Part shown: positions 23,959 to 32,645 of the stretch, piece after piece
Numbering within the stretch: position 1 is the first letter of the stretch
How the letters are laid out: every line of letters starts with the position of its first letter
From: Halomarinibacterium sp041392125
GTDB taxonomy: Bacteria; Bacteroidota; Bacteroidia; Flavobacteriales; Flavobacteriaceae
NCBI GenBank assembly: GCA_041392125.1
Contig: JAWKMR010000003.1
Location: forward strand, 496,001 to 560,000
Length of the DNA: 64,000 bases
Reading direction: 5' to 3'
The notes under the pieces: generated by a model
What the model saw: the letters and a program-made list of their open reading frames with translations, nothing else
What the model was told of the DNA's origin: nothing
Databases searched by the model: none
Translations under genes and position numbers: made by a program

Positions 23959-25482
23959 TTAATCAAAAATCAATTTTAAAATCTGCCATTTTTTACTATC
24001 CCATCCCGTAAGATAAATCGAATTTTCAGAGAAATAAGAAATTTTTTCGTTGGTAAGGAATGGCCATGGATTATCTTTCGCGTCCAAAATCTTCTTAGTA
24101 TGGAAAGATCCGTCTGGGGCAACCACCAATACCACCAAGTCGCATTTTTCATTTTCTAAACTTCCTTTAAGTATTAATTCCTTATTTTTTTCAAAATTTT
24201 GGTTTCTTGAGTTGTTCATTATAAGATAGGTATATCCATTTTTAAAAAAAGTTTTAAAAGAAAGATGCCCATCGCCACCAGCACTTCCTTGGTATTTATC
24301 AATATTTCGGGACCAAAGAAAATCACCATTATTGTCTAGTTTGGTCGAAATAATATCCTTATAATAGCGGTAAGTAGGCCTTTCGAAATTGGATTCCCCT
24401 TTTGTGTAATACTCTTCTGCATTCAACATAATAGTATTTTCATTATTTGCAAAAATACTTCTCACATATACATTTTTAGTTTCTTTATCTCTATCTTTCC
24501 CATATTTATCTATAAAATACTGTTCTGAAAAATTACTGAATTTTTCAACTTCAATGTCAAGGTTAGTAGAATTAAACTTAAAAAAAACAAGACCCGCCCC
24601 CTTTTTATCATTTTCATCTGAATAGATGCCTAAACAAATTGGATGTCCCTCTAAACTTAATGTTTTTAATTGAGGAATATATTTATCTCCTAGATTGAGG
24701 GTTTTTGAAATAATACCTTCTTTGGAAACCTTATAAAATTCATAGAAATATTTTCCTCCAGATTTTTTGTCTTTATTCTTGATTTTCAAAAGAAAGAAAG
24801 CCGACTTACCATTATCATCAAAATAAATATTTTGAAAATCTATAGCACTATCTTTGATATTTTTTGTAGTAGATTGATGAAAGATTAATTCATTTTCCAG
24901 ATTGTAAAGATAAAAGTCATAGGTCGTAGCGTCTTTAGAACTTTCTTCGAAATTTATAAAAAAATAGTTTTTGTCATCTGAAACCGTTACACTTATAGGA
25001 GAATCTCCCTTACCAGCCAAAGCTGATTCAGCAAGTTTTGTTAAAGCCCCTTTTGAGCTGGCCGTAAACAATTTTGTTTCACTAAACTTAAAATCATCAA
25101 GGGATGCAGAACTCATCACGATTTCAATATCTTTTTTAAATATTTCGAAATGTGCTTCTACTAGATAAAGCTTGTTTTTCTTAATAAAAGCTGAAAGTAC
25201 TATCGAGTTCTTTTTTTCATATGTAATGTTTTGCTTTCGATTTAGATTATTATCTAAGTAAGTTAGTTCGTATCCCTGTATGGTCCTTGCCATGCCTCCT
25301 TTATAAAAATTATGACCAACAATCATATCTCCATCTTCACTAAAGCATTGAAAACTATGCATACTAAGACCATTCTCCAATTTAAAAACGGGTGAGACTA
25401 AATAATTTATATTAAATTCTTGAGCAAAGGTGTAAACTGTTATTAACGTTGATAGAAACAGTAAAATGAAGTGTTTTTTCAT
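23959..25482 (-). CDS. Secreted hypothetical protein, propeller-like (507 aa)
   Basis: A signal peptide (1-20, ending TFAQ) is followed by about 480 residues of beta-rich sequence with regularly spaced aromatic and Asp/Asn loops, as in a beta-propeller. Examples are SVTVSDDKNYFFINFEES, YLYNLENELIFHQ and LTGWDSKKWQILKLIFD. There is no T9SS sorting domain, membrane helix or catalytic motif, so it is probably periplasmic. I do not recognise the family. Confidence 0.65.
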   Translation of the reverse strand: MKKHFILLFLSTLITVYTFAQEFNINYLVSPVFKLENGLSMHSFQCFSEDGDMIVGHNFYKGGMARTIQGYELTYLDNNLNRKQNITYEKKNSIVLSAFIKKNKLYLVEAHFEIFKKDIEIVMSSASLDDFKFSETKLFTASSKGALTKLAESALAGKGDSPISVTVSDDKNYFFINFEESSKDATTYDFYLYNLENELIFHQSTTKNIKDSAIDFQNIYFDDNGKSAFFLLKIKNKDKKSGGKYFYEFYKVSKEGIISKTLNLGDKYIPQLKTLSLEGHPICLGIYSDENDKKGAGLVFFKFNSTNLDIEVEKFSNFSEQYFIDKYGKDRDKETKNVYVRSIFANNENTIMLNAEEYYTKGESNFERPTYRYYKDIISTKLDNNGDFLWSRNIDKYQGSAGGDGHLSFKTFFKNGYTYLIMNNSRNQNFEKNKELILKGSLENEKCDLVVLVVAPDGSFHTKKILDAKDNPWPFLTNEKISYFSENSIYLTGWDSKKWQILKLIFD

Positions 25483-25498
25483 AGGTTATTTTATTATA

Positions 25499-26290
25499 TT
25501 ATTTCCCTGGAAAATTGGGTTTTCGTTTTTCCAAAAAGGCTTGGGTGCCTTCTACAAAATCGGCGGTTCCAAAACATTTTCCAAAGGCAGTAATTTCAGC
25601 ATCAAAACCATTTTCACCGGTGTCAAAACCGGCATTGATGGCTTCAATAGCGGCCGCTATGGCCACGGAGGAATTTCGTTTTATTTTTTCGGCTAATTTA
25701 TGTGCCAAAGAAAGCAATTCTTCTTGAGTGGTCACATAATTCACTAAGCCATATTGTAATGCTTGTTGTGCATCAATCATGCTGGCTGTCATAATCAATT
25801 CCATGGCGCGACCTTTCCCAATAAGTTGCGGTAACCGTTGGGTTCCCCCATAACCGGGGATAACTCCCAATGAAACTTCGGGTAAGCCCATTTTAGCAGT
25901 ATCGCTGGCAATTCGGAAATGCGCTGCCATAGCCAATTCCAATCCGCCTCCTAAAGCAAATCCGTTAATGGCGGCAATGACCGGGGTAGAGAGATAGGCT
26001 ACAAAATCGAAAAGGAGTGCTTGCCCTTCACTGGCTAGTCCTTCGCCTTGACTTATAGAAAAATCGGCAAATTCACTTATGTCTGCTCCGGCCACAAACG
26101 CTTTTTCACCGCTTCCGGTCACAATAATGGCTTTGGTATCTTTGTGTTTTTCGGCACGTTTAAAGGCTTTGTGAAGCTCTTTTATGGTTTCAATATTTAA
26201 GGCATTTAATTTGGAAGGTCGGTTGATAGTGATCGCCGTAACCCCTTCGTTATAATCAACCAAAATATTAGTATATTCTTTTGCTTTCAT
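25499..26290 (-). CDS. Enoyl-CoA hydratase/isomerase family protein (263 aa)
   Basis: A crotonase fold with the oxyanion motif GADISEFAD (about 68) and the GFALGGGLELAMAAHFRIAS stretch (about 111-130), which holds one catalytic Glu. LPEVSLGVIPGYGGTQRLP holds the second. Both glutamates present suggest hydratase activity in fatty acid or amino acid breakdown. The full length is typical. It follows the sensor kinase on the same strand with 40 bases between. Confidence 0.9.
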   Translation of the reverse strand: MKAKEYTNILVDYNEGVTAITINRPSKLNALNIETIKELHKAFKRAEKHKDTKAIIVTGSGEKAFVAGADISEFADFSISQGEGLASEGQALLFDFVAYLSTPVIAAINGFALGGGLELAMAAHFRIASDTAKMGLPEVSLGVIPGYGGTQRLPQLIGKGRAMELIMTASMIDAQQALQYGLVNYVTTQEELLSLAHKLAEKIKRNSSVAIAAAIEAINAGFDTGENGFDAEITAFGKCFGTADFVEGTQAFLEKRKPNFPGK

Positions 26291-26330
26291 TTTCTGAAAA
26301 AAATTTGGAAATTAAAGGTACTAAAAACTA

Positions 26331-27788
26331 TTAGTTTTGAGGGATAGAAACCGTAAATGTTGTTCCTTTTCCTTCAATAGATTGAAGCGATATGGTGCCT
26401 TTATAGGTTTCAACAATATTCTTGACCATAGCTAATCCTAATCCCATGCCACTGGATTTTGTGGTGAATTTTGGCTCAAAAACCTTGGTTTTATTTTCTT
26501 CGGAAATACCCGAACCGTTGTCGGACACTGTGATAAAAATATGTTTGTTTTCTGAAAATACTCGTACTTCAATTCGGGGTTCTTCAGGATTTTTTTTCTC
26601 AATGGCTTGAATACTGTTTTTTACCAGATTGGTAATCACTCGAATGAGTTGGGTGCGGTCGAAGGTGGAGATAATCTGTTTTTCTTCGGAATAAAAGTGA
26701 ATATAGTCTTCGTTAAAAATATCCAACGCCAATTTGGTGGTCCCTACTACATCCAGATTTTCATCTTCCTGAGCAGGCATTTTTGCGTAGGTAGAAAAGG
26801 CCGAAGCAATAGAACTTAAGGTGTCAATTTGCTGAATAAGCGTATTGCTGTATTCGGTTACTTTTTCGGCAATGGCAGGGTCGTTGGGGTCAAATTTCCG
26901 CTGAAAACTCTGTACCGATAAGCGCATGGGCGTCAACGGATTTTTAATTTCGTGTGCCACCTGCTTTGCCATTTCACGCCAAGCTGCTTCCCGCTCACTG
27001 CTGGCCAGTTGGGCGGCACTAATTTCGAGTTCGTCAATCATGCTATTGTAAGCCTCCACTAGGGTATAGATTTCCTGTGAAGTTTTATCGTCCAGTGTAA
27101 TTTTTTTATTCCGTTTGTTTAAGCGCGTTTCGGTAATCTTATCACTCACCGTTTTTAAGGAACGCGTAATGTATTTGGAAAGAAAATACGCCAGCGCAAT
27201 GGCAATAAAAAGCATAAATGCATAGACAACAGCCGCTCGTTTAATGTTTTCTCTCAACTCTTTATTCATAAAACCATCGTCTTCAATATAGGGAAGATTA
27301 AGGATGGCCAAAGGTTTAAAAGTAGCATCGGTGAGGTACGAATAAGACGACTGGTATTCTTGCCCGTCTTCTTTAAAAGAATAGACATAACTTTTGGTAG
27401 GGGAACTTTCTATTTGGGCCAACACTTCTTTAGGCAATTTAGCATAGGAGGTATCTCGTAAAAAAGAAGCCCGGGACGATTTTAATAAAGTTCCCTTTAA
27501 ATCGTACAAATGAATTTCGAGGTTGTGGATGTCCTTAATTTCGTAGATTTTACTTTTAAAAATCAACGGCATCATCTCGGTTTCCACGGGGTAGGTTGTA
27601 TTTTTTAAAACATAGTTGATATTTTCTTTAATGTTGGCTTCCTTGCGCAGTAAGCGTTCCCGGTGGTAATCTTCCGCTTCTTCCTTATACTGAATGGCAG
27701 TTAAAACAGACAACGCAATAAAGGTCATGAGCAACAAGAGTAGCATGGCTAAGAAGATGCGGAAGCGTAATGATTTGTAAAATCTCAT
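26331..27788 (-). CDS. NtrY-like sensor histidine kinase (485 aa)
   Basis: Two membrane helices (about 10-30 and 186-205) enclose a periplasmic sensor part. A HAMP-like linker follows, then the phospho-acceptor motif AHEIKNPLTP with His279. The ATPase domain has NLVKNSIQAIE, DNGSG and GMGLGLAMV. The NPLTPMRLSVQ context is typical of NtrY-like kinases. No response regulator is adjacent, so its partner lies elsewhere. Confidence 0.9.
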   Translation of the reverse strand: MRFYKSLRFRIFLAMLLLLLMTFIALSVLTAIQYKEEAEDYHRERLLRKEANIKENINYVLKNTTYPVETEMMPLIFKSKIYEIKDIHNLEIHLYDLKGTLLKSSRASFLRDTSYAKLPKEVLAQIESSPTKSYVYSFKEDGQEYQSSYSYLTDATFKPLAILNLPYIEDDGFMNKELRENIKRAAVVYAFMLFIAIALAYFLSKYITRSLKTVSDKITETRLNKRNKKITLDDKTSQEIYTLVEAYNSMIDELEISAAQLASSEREAAWREMAKQVAHEIKNPLTPMRLSVQSFQRKFDPNDPAIAEKVTEYSNTLIQQIDTLSSIASAFSTYAKMPAQEDENLDVVGTTKLALDIFNEDYIHFYSEEKQIISTFDRTQLIRVITNLVKNSIQAIEKKNPEEPRIEVRVFSENKHIFITVSDNGSGISEENKTKVFEPKFTTKSSGMGLGLAMVKNIVETYKGTISLQSIEGKGTTFTVSIPQN

Positions 27789-27864
27789 GCGGTTACAATG
27801 GTACGGGAAGATAACAATAATTGCACCAAAAATTAGAAAATTTTAAATCACAAATACCAAAATT

Positions 27865-27896
27865 AAAAAACCCCTTTAGTAGATTACAAAAGGGGT
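27865..27896 (-). terminator. Rho-independent terminator of the FG-GAP protein gene
   Basis: On the minus strand CCCCTTT and AAAGGGG pair around an 11-base loop and are followed by TTTTTT. It lies 27 bases past the stop at 27924. Confidence 0.8.
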
Positions 27897-27923
27897 CTGT
27901 TATATTTAGAAATAGGGGTTTGG

Positions 27924-29303
27924 CTATTCTTTTAGGATTTTTTCAATAATAGTTCCTTTTTCTGTTTCGAGTTCTACAAGTAACATCCCGGAGGGTAACG
28001 AAATTAGGGAAATTTCATTGAGGTCTTTGGAGACTTCCAGCAGTTTATTTCCCAAAACAGAGTATAAGGTTACTTTAGTAATGGTTATGGGACTCTCTAT
28101 CACCAACTCTTCTTTTACGGGATTGGGATAAATCTTAATACCTAAAGCTTCTATATCTGTGACATTTAAGATTGTTAGGTTTTCGTACCAAGAAATTTCT
28201 CGAGGTTGATTAAAATAGGCCAATGAGGTTGCCACATCTTTATCACCATCACCGTCAATGTCTCCGGTAACAAGGGTGCTACTCCCCCCAAAATCTCCTT
28301 GTATGAGCTGGAGACCGGAAAAATTGCCCAAACCGTCAAGGTTAATATAGTAGGCCATTTTTGCATTGGCTACGGGTTGTGCCCCAATGGATACCAAGTC
28401 GTAATCCCCATCATTGTCCAAATCTGCAAAATCTATGTCATTAGCATGTACAGTCTCATTAGAAATTATTTGTTCGGTACCAAAGTTACCCAGACCATCC
28501 ATATTCTCAAACCATGCCAGTTTATTATCAGCAGGAGTGGCCGCCACAATATCAAAATCGCCATCATTATCTATGTCCAAGCCTTCAATTTTTTCTACTC
28601 CAGATTCTGGCCCTGCAATGATACGTTCAGTCCCAAAAGTGCCATTACCGTCCAAATTTTCGAACCATGCTAAGGTGTAATTCCAGGCAGGAGCAGAAGT
28701 AGCTATATCTATGTCTCCATCCCCATCAATATCCCCGGCAAAGGAAGACCTGCCACTACAACCCGTATCGGTAACAAGGTGTGCTACCCACAATAGACCA
28801 TCGCCATTCATATTTTCGTGCCAATAAAGGGTATCTTCCACATCGGCACTTACAATAATATCTAAATCCCCATCACCATCGATGTCTGCGGATATCACAT
28901 CATAAGGAACATCCACCGAGTCAGTAATGACCACTGGATTTGAAAAATTTCCGGTTCCATCATTGGCAAGCCAAAGCACTCTGTCTTGATTTCCCGAAGG
29001 AAAAACAATGTCCAGATGCGCATCTCCATTGATGTCTGCAATGTGTATGGATGGCCCAAGCCCAAGCCCAAGGGCAATCTCTATGGCAGGGCCAAAGTTT
29101 CCTAAACCATCCAGATTCTTGTGCCAAACAATAAAGTTATTGTAAGAAACAATTAAATCAATATTATTGTCACCATCAAGGTCTGCCAAATCTACAGCGT
29201 CAACAGAGGTAGAAATATTACCCACTAACTGTTGCGGGCCAAATATCTGGGTGTGAATTAATAGGGGAAAAAGACAAAATACAATTGTAATATAGATTTT
29301 CAT
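27924..29303 (-). CDS. Secreted FG-GAP/VCBS-repeat protein with T9SS sorting domain (459 aa)
   Basis: A signal peptide (1-18) is followed by seven or more repeats of the form DIDGDGDLDIIVSAD...WHENMDG, the FG-GAP/VCBS signature of calcium-binding propeller blades. A type A T9SS C-terminal domain starts near IKIYPNPVKEELVI (about 387) and ends GTIIEKILKE. It should be secreted across the outer membrane. No catalytic domain is present; adhesion or binding is the usual guess for such proteins. Confidence 0.88.
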   Translation of the reverse strand: MKIYITIVFCLFPLLIHTQIFGPQQLVGNISTSVDAVDLADLDGDNNIDLIVSYNNFIVWHKNLDGLGNFGPAIEIALGLGLGPSIHIADINGDAHLDIVFPSGNQDRVLWLANDGTGNFSNPVVITDSVDVPYDVISADIDGDGDLDIIVSADVEDTLYWHENMNGDGLLWVAHLVTDTGCSGRSSFAGDIDGDGDIDIATSAPAWNYTLAWFENLDGNGTFGTERIIAGPESGVEKIEGLDIDNDGDFDIVAATPADNKLAWFENMDGLGNFGTEQIISNETVHANDIDFADLDNDGDYDLVSIGAQPVANAKMAYYINLDGLGNFSGLQLIQGDFGGSSTLVTGDIDGDGDKDVATSLAYFNQPREISWYENLTILNVTDIEALGIKIYPNPVKEELVIESPITITKVTLYSVLGNKLLEVSKDLNEISLISLPSGMLLVELETEKGTIIEKILKE

Positions 29304-29314
29304 AACATATATAC

Positions 29315-29361
29315 AATACGGGGTAATTTAATGCTTGATATCTTTTGAACTACCCCGTATT
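29315..29361. repeat. 11-bp inverted repeat with 25-base loop
   Basis: AATACGGGGTA (29315-29325) and TACCCCGTATT (29351-29361) are perfect complements. It lies between the BNR protein gene's end and the FG-GAP gene's start. It may be the terminator of the BNR gene, an operator of the FG-GAP gene, or both. Confidence 0.65.
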
Positions 29362-29434
29362 ACTTAGTTTATTAATTATTATCCTTTAAAATTACGGTTT
29401 CCTCGGTGCTACCATTTTTTAACTTTATTTCAAA

Positions 29435-32400
29435 TTATTCCTCTTCCAAAAACAAATAATTCAATTGTTGGGCATTAAATTGCTCGTTAAAGTTTTTGAT
29501 TTCATTGGTCACCAATTGATCAAACTTGCTAAGTTCTGCATTAATTTTTTGGGTCAATTCATTTTTTACCGCAATGTCCTGTTGGGTGGGTGGGAAATCG
29601 TCCATACTTACCAAACTGTTTAAGTGCGCCAGTTTGTTGGTTAATTTAATAGGAAAATTAAGCGGATCTTGTCCACTTCGGTTTTGAGTCTGGTAGAGAG
29701 CTTTTTCAATTTCAGAGAAATCCTCACTTAGCTTTTTGGCTTTTTCTACCAACTCTTTTACGCCTTCGTTGTCTTTGTATTGCTTCTGAAAGGCTTCCAA
29801 TTGGGCATTGATTTTCCGAATGTTTTTAATGCTTTTATGGGCTTTGTCCACGGTTTTGTTGACATCAGTAATAAAATCGAATTGACGTTGCATGCCTGCT
29901 ACATCGGTTTCGGCATTTTTATCGGGGAGGATATTGAAATTTTGTGAAAGCGTTTCGTCACCCACCTGCAAAGTCACTTTGTAAGTTCCGGGAACCGCTT
30001 TTGGCGCATCCAAGCTGGCCCACCATAAAATCATTCCGTCCAGTTTTTCGGCACCCTCGCCCTCGGTATCCCACACAAAAAGATTACTGCCTTTTTTCAC
30101 TTCTAATTTGTCCTTTTTTCCTTTACTGCTGAAGGATTTAATCGTATCATTTTGAAGATTCATAAAGTGTAAGGTCACTTCTTTATCTGTTGGATCTTCC
30201 AAGTTAAAATACACCATCACCCCATTAGGATGATTGGTGCCTGTGGTCAATGATCCCTTTCGTGAAGCACCGTCCATGCGGTAACTATCTTTGGGTTTAA
30301 AAAGGTAATTATCTTTTCCATTGGCACTGGCCAATTGCTGTAAAACCGATAAATCATCAATGATCCACAAACTTCTTCCCTGTGTGGCCACGATGAGGTT
30401 ATTGTCTTTTACGGCAAGATCGGTAATGGGTACCACAGGTAAATTTAATTGGAAGGGTTGCCAATTTTCACCATCGTTAAAAGAGATATACATTCCGGCT
30501 TCGGTGCCGGCATAAAGCAATCCTTTTTGTTTCTCATCTTCCCGAACCACTCGCGTAAAGTGTTCGGCAGGAACACCTTGGGTAATTTTTTTCCAGGTTT
30601 TTCCAAAGTCGGTGGTTTTATACAAATAAGGGGCAAAATCTCCCGATTTGTATTTGGTGCCGGCAATGTAGCAACTACCTTCATTAAAACGGGAAGGCTC
30701 CACGCTGTTGATCATCATCCATTCGGGCATTCCTTTGGGGGTGACATTTTCCCAAGAAGTTCCCCCATTTCTTGAAACATACACCAAACCGTCATCACTT
30801 CCGGTCCAAAGCAATCCTTCTTTTAAGGGAGATTCGGCTGCGGCAAAGATGGTGCAATAGTATTCCACCGAAGTATTGTCCTGCGTAATAGGCCCTCCCG
30901 AAGAGCCTAATTTGGAGGGATCGTTTCGTGTTAAATCGGGACTTATCAATTCCCAGCTTTCCCCTTCATTGGTTGTTTTATGTAAATGATTGGAAGCAGT
31001 GTATAATACCTTGGGATTATGGCGTGAAAAGAAAATTGGGAAATTCCATTGAAAGCGATATTTAAAATCCTCGGCACCATGCCCCATGGGATTATCGGGC
31101 CAAACACTTACACTACGAACCGTTCCCGTAGTATGATTATAGCGCGTTAAAAAGCCATCATAACTACCGCCATAAACAATATCATTATCTTCGGGGTCCA
31201 CCGCAATATGGGCACTTTCCCCTCCGGCAGTTTCCTCCCAGTCGTCTTCACTAATATTCCAACCTTCAGTTCGGTGTGGAATCCTAAGGGTGGAATTATC
31301 CTGTTGGGCAACATAAATTCGGTACGGAAAGGAATTATCGGTAGTTACTCTGTAAAACTGTGCAGTAGGCTGATTGTAATACGTACTCCAAGTTTCCCCT
31401 CCATCATATGTAACCTGTGCGCCACCATCGTCCCCAATAATCATTCGTTTGGGATTTTCGGGAGCAATCCAAAGATCATGATGATCTCCATGTGGGGCAT
31501 TATAGTGCTCAAAGGTTTTCCCGCCATCGGTACTTTTGTGGTAGTTTACATTTAAGACATAAACGGTATTTGCGTCTTCAGTATCAGCATAAATACGAGT
31601 ATAATACCAAGCGCGTTGCCGAAGGCTACGGTCACTATTAACCTGTGTCCAGGTGTCACCTCCATCGTCACTTCGGTACACGCCTCCCTTTTCTTTATTT
31701 TCCACGATGGCCCAAACACGTTCACTATTCAAAGGTGAAACGGTTACCCCTATAATTCCGAGGGTATCTGAAGGAAACCCCTTATTTTTTGAAATTTCTT
31801 TCCAAGTCTCCCCACTATCGGTACTTTTCCAAAGGGCAGAACCTTCACCGCCGCTGCTTAAACTATAAGGAGTTCGGCGGACATTCCAGGTTGAGGCATA
31901 GATAATTCGGGGATTGTTAGGATCTAGAACCAAATCAACGGCCCCGGCATTTTCATTGGCAAATAAGATACGTTTCCAGATTTTTCCACCATCGGTGCTT
32001 TTATAGACCCCTCGCTCCTGGGAGGGTTTATAAATATCGCCTAAAACAGCAGCATAGACAACCTCATGGTTTTTAGGATGGGTTGCTATACGAGGAATAT
32101 GTCGGCTTTTTTCTAAACCCATAGGTTTCCAAGTTTTTCCGGCATCTTCCGTTTTCCACATCCCGAACCCGGAGGATACATTACCTCTAACGGTTTGTTC
32201 ACCACCACCCACATAGATAACATTGGGGTCGTCCTCGGCAACTTCAATGGCACCAATAGATCCACCAAAATATCCGTCACTAATATTTTCCCAGGTCCTT
32301 CCGCCGTCTTTAGTGCGCCAAACACCGCCTCCGGTGGCTCCAAAATAAAATAGATTGGGTTTATTAGGGACTCCGGTTACTGCGGCACTTCTTCCTCCTC

Positions 32401-32536
32401 GGAAGGGACCAATGAGTCTATATTCCAGCGCACCATACAAGGCTTCGTCATAGGTTTGCGCATAGTAATTTTCTGAAAAAATTAAAAGAAAGGTGAGTAC
32501 GGAAAGATATAGGGTTCGAACAGTATTTTTCTTCAT
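29435..32536 (-). CDS. Sortilin/VPS10-like BNR-repeat exported protein (1033 aa)
   Basis: I place the start at 32536, where MKKNTVRTLYLSVLTF begins a proper signal peptide (cleavage after YYAQ); an in-frame ATG lies 24 codons further upstream at 32608. Many BNR/Asp-box blades of the type S-T-D-G-G-K-T-W occur over residues 30-700 (KTKDGGRTWENIS, KSTDGGKIWKRI, RSDDGGDTWTQV). A beta-sandwich and a C-terminal helical coiled region (about 880-1030) follow. Such proteins are usually annotated as glycosyl hydrolase or VPS10-domain proteins, but catalytic residues cannot be named. There is no T9SS domain. It follows the M28 peptidase on the same strand. Confidence 0.82.
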   Translation of the reverse strand: MKKNTVRTLYLSVLTFLLIFSENYYAQTYDEALYGALEYRLIGPFRGGRSAAVTGVPNKPNLFYFGATGGGVWRTKDGGRTWENISDGYFGGSIGAIEVAEDDPNVIYVGGGEQTVRGNVSSGFGMWKTEDAGKTWKPMGLEKSRHIPRIATHPKNHEVVYAAVLGDIYKPSQERGVYKSTDGGKIWKRILFANENAGAVDLVLDPNNPRIIYASTWNVRRTPYSLSSGGEGSALWKSTDSGETWKEISKNKGFPSDTLGIIGVTVSPLNSERVWAIVENKEKGGVYRSDDGGDTWTQVNSDRSLRQRAWYYTRIYADTEDANTVYVLNVNYHKSTDGGKTFEHYNAPHGDHHDLWIAPENPKRMIIGDDGGAQVTYDGGETWSTYYNQPTAQFYRVTTDNSFPYRIYVAQQDNSTLRIPHRTEGWNISEDDWEETAGGESAHIAVDPEDNDIVYGGSYDGFLTRYNHTTGTVRSVSVWPDNPMGHGAEDFKYRFQWNFPIFFSRHNPKVLYTASNHLHKTTNEGESWELISPDLTRNDPSKLGSSGGPITQDNTSVEYYCTIFAAAESPLKEGLLWTGSDDGLVYVSRNGGTSWENVTPKGMPEWMMINSVEPSRFNEGSCYIAGTKYKSGDFAPYLYKTTDFGKTWKKITQGVPAEHFTRVVREDEKQKGLLYAGTEAGMYISFNDGENWQPFQLNLPVVPITDLAVKDNNLIVATQGRSLWIIDDLSVLQQLASANGKDNYLFKPKDSYRMDGASRKGSLTTGTNHPNGVMVYFNLEDPTDKEVTLHFMNLQNDTIKSFSSKGKKDKLEVKKGSNLFVWDTEGEGAEKLDGMILWWASLDAPKAVPGTYKVTLQVGDETLSQNFNILPDKNAETDVAGMQRQFDFITDVNKTVDKAHKSIKNIRKINAQLEAFQKQYKDNEGVKELVEKAKKLSEDFSEIEKALYQTQNRSGQDPLNFPIKLTNKLAHLNSLVSMDDFPPTQQDIAVKNELTQKINAELSKFDQLVTNEIKNFNEQFNAQQLNYLFLEEE

Positions 32537-32645
32537 AAAAAAGGATTTTGGAAGCTTAAAGATACTGAATTTTAAACGTCTTTTTCTTCCAAAAACAGTA
32601 CAAATCATTTTTCAGAATAATACTATATTCATGTTTGCCTATAAA

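Noticed and set aside
32537..32608. N-terminal extension of the BNR-repeat protein
   Set aside because: The 24 extra residues are basic and unlike a signal peptide, whereas the internal Met at 32536 starts a normal one.
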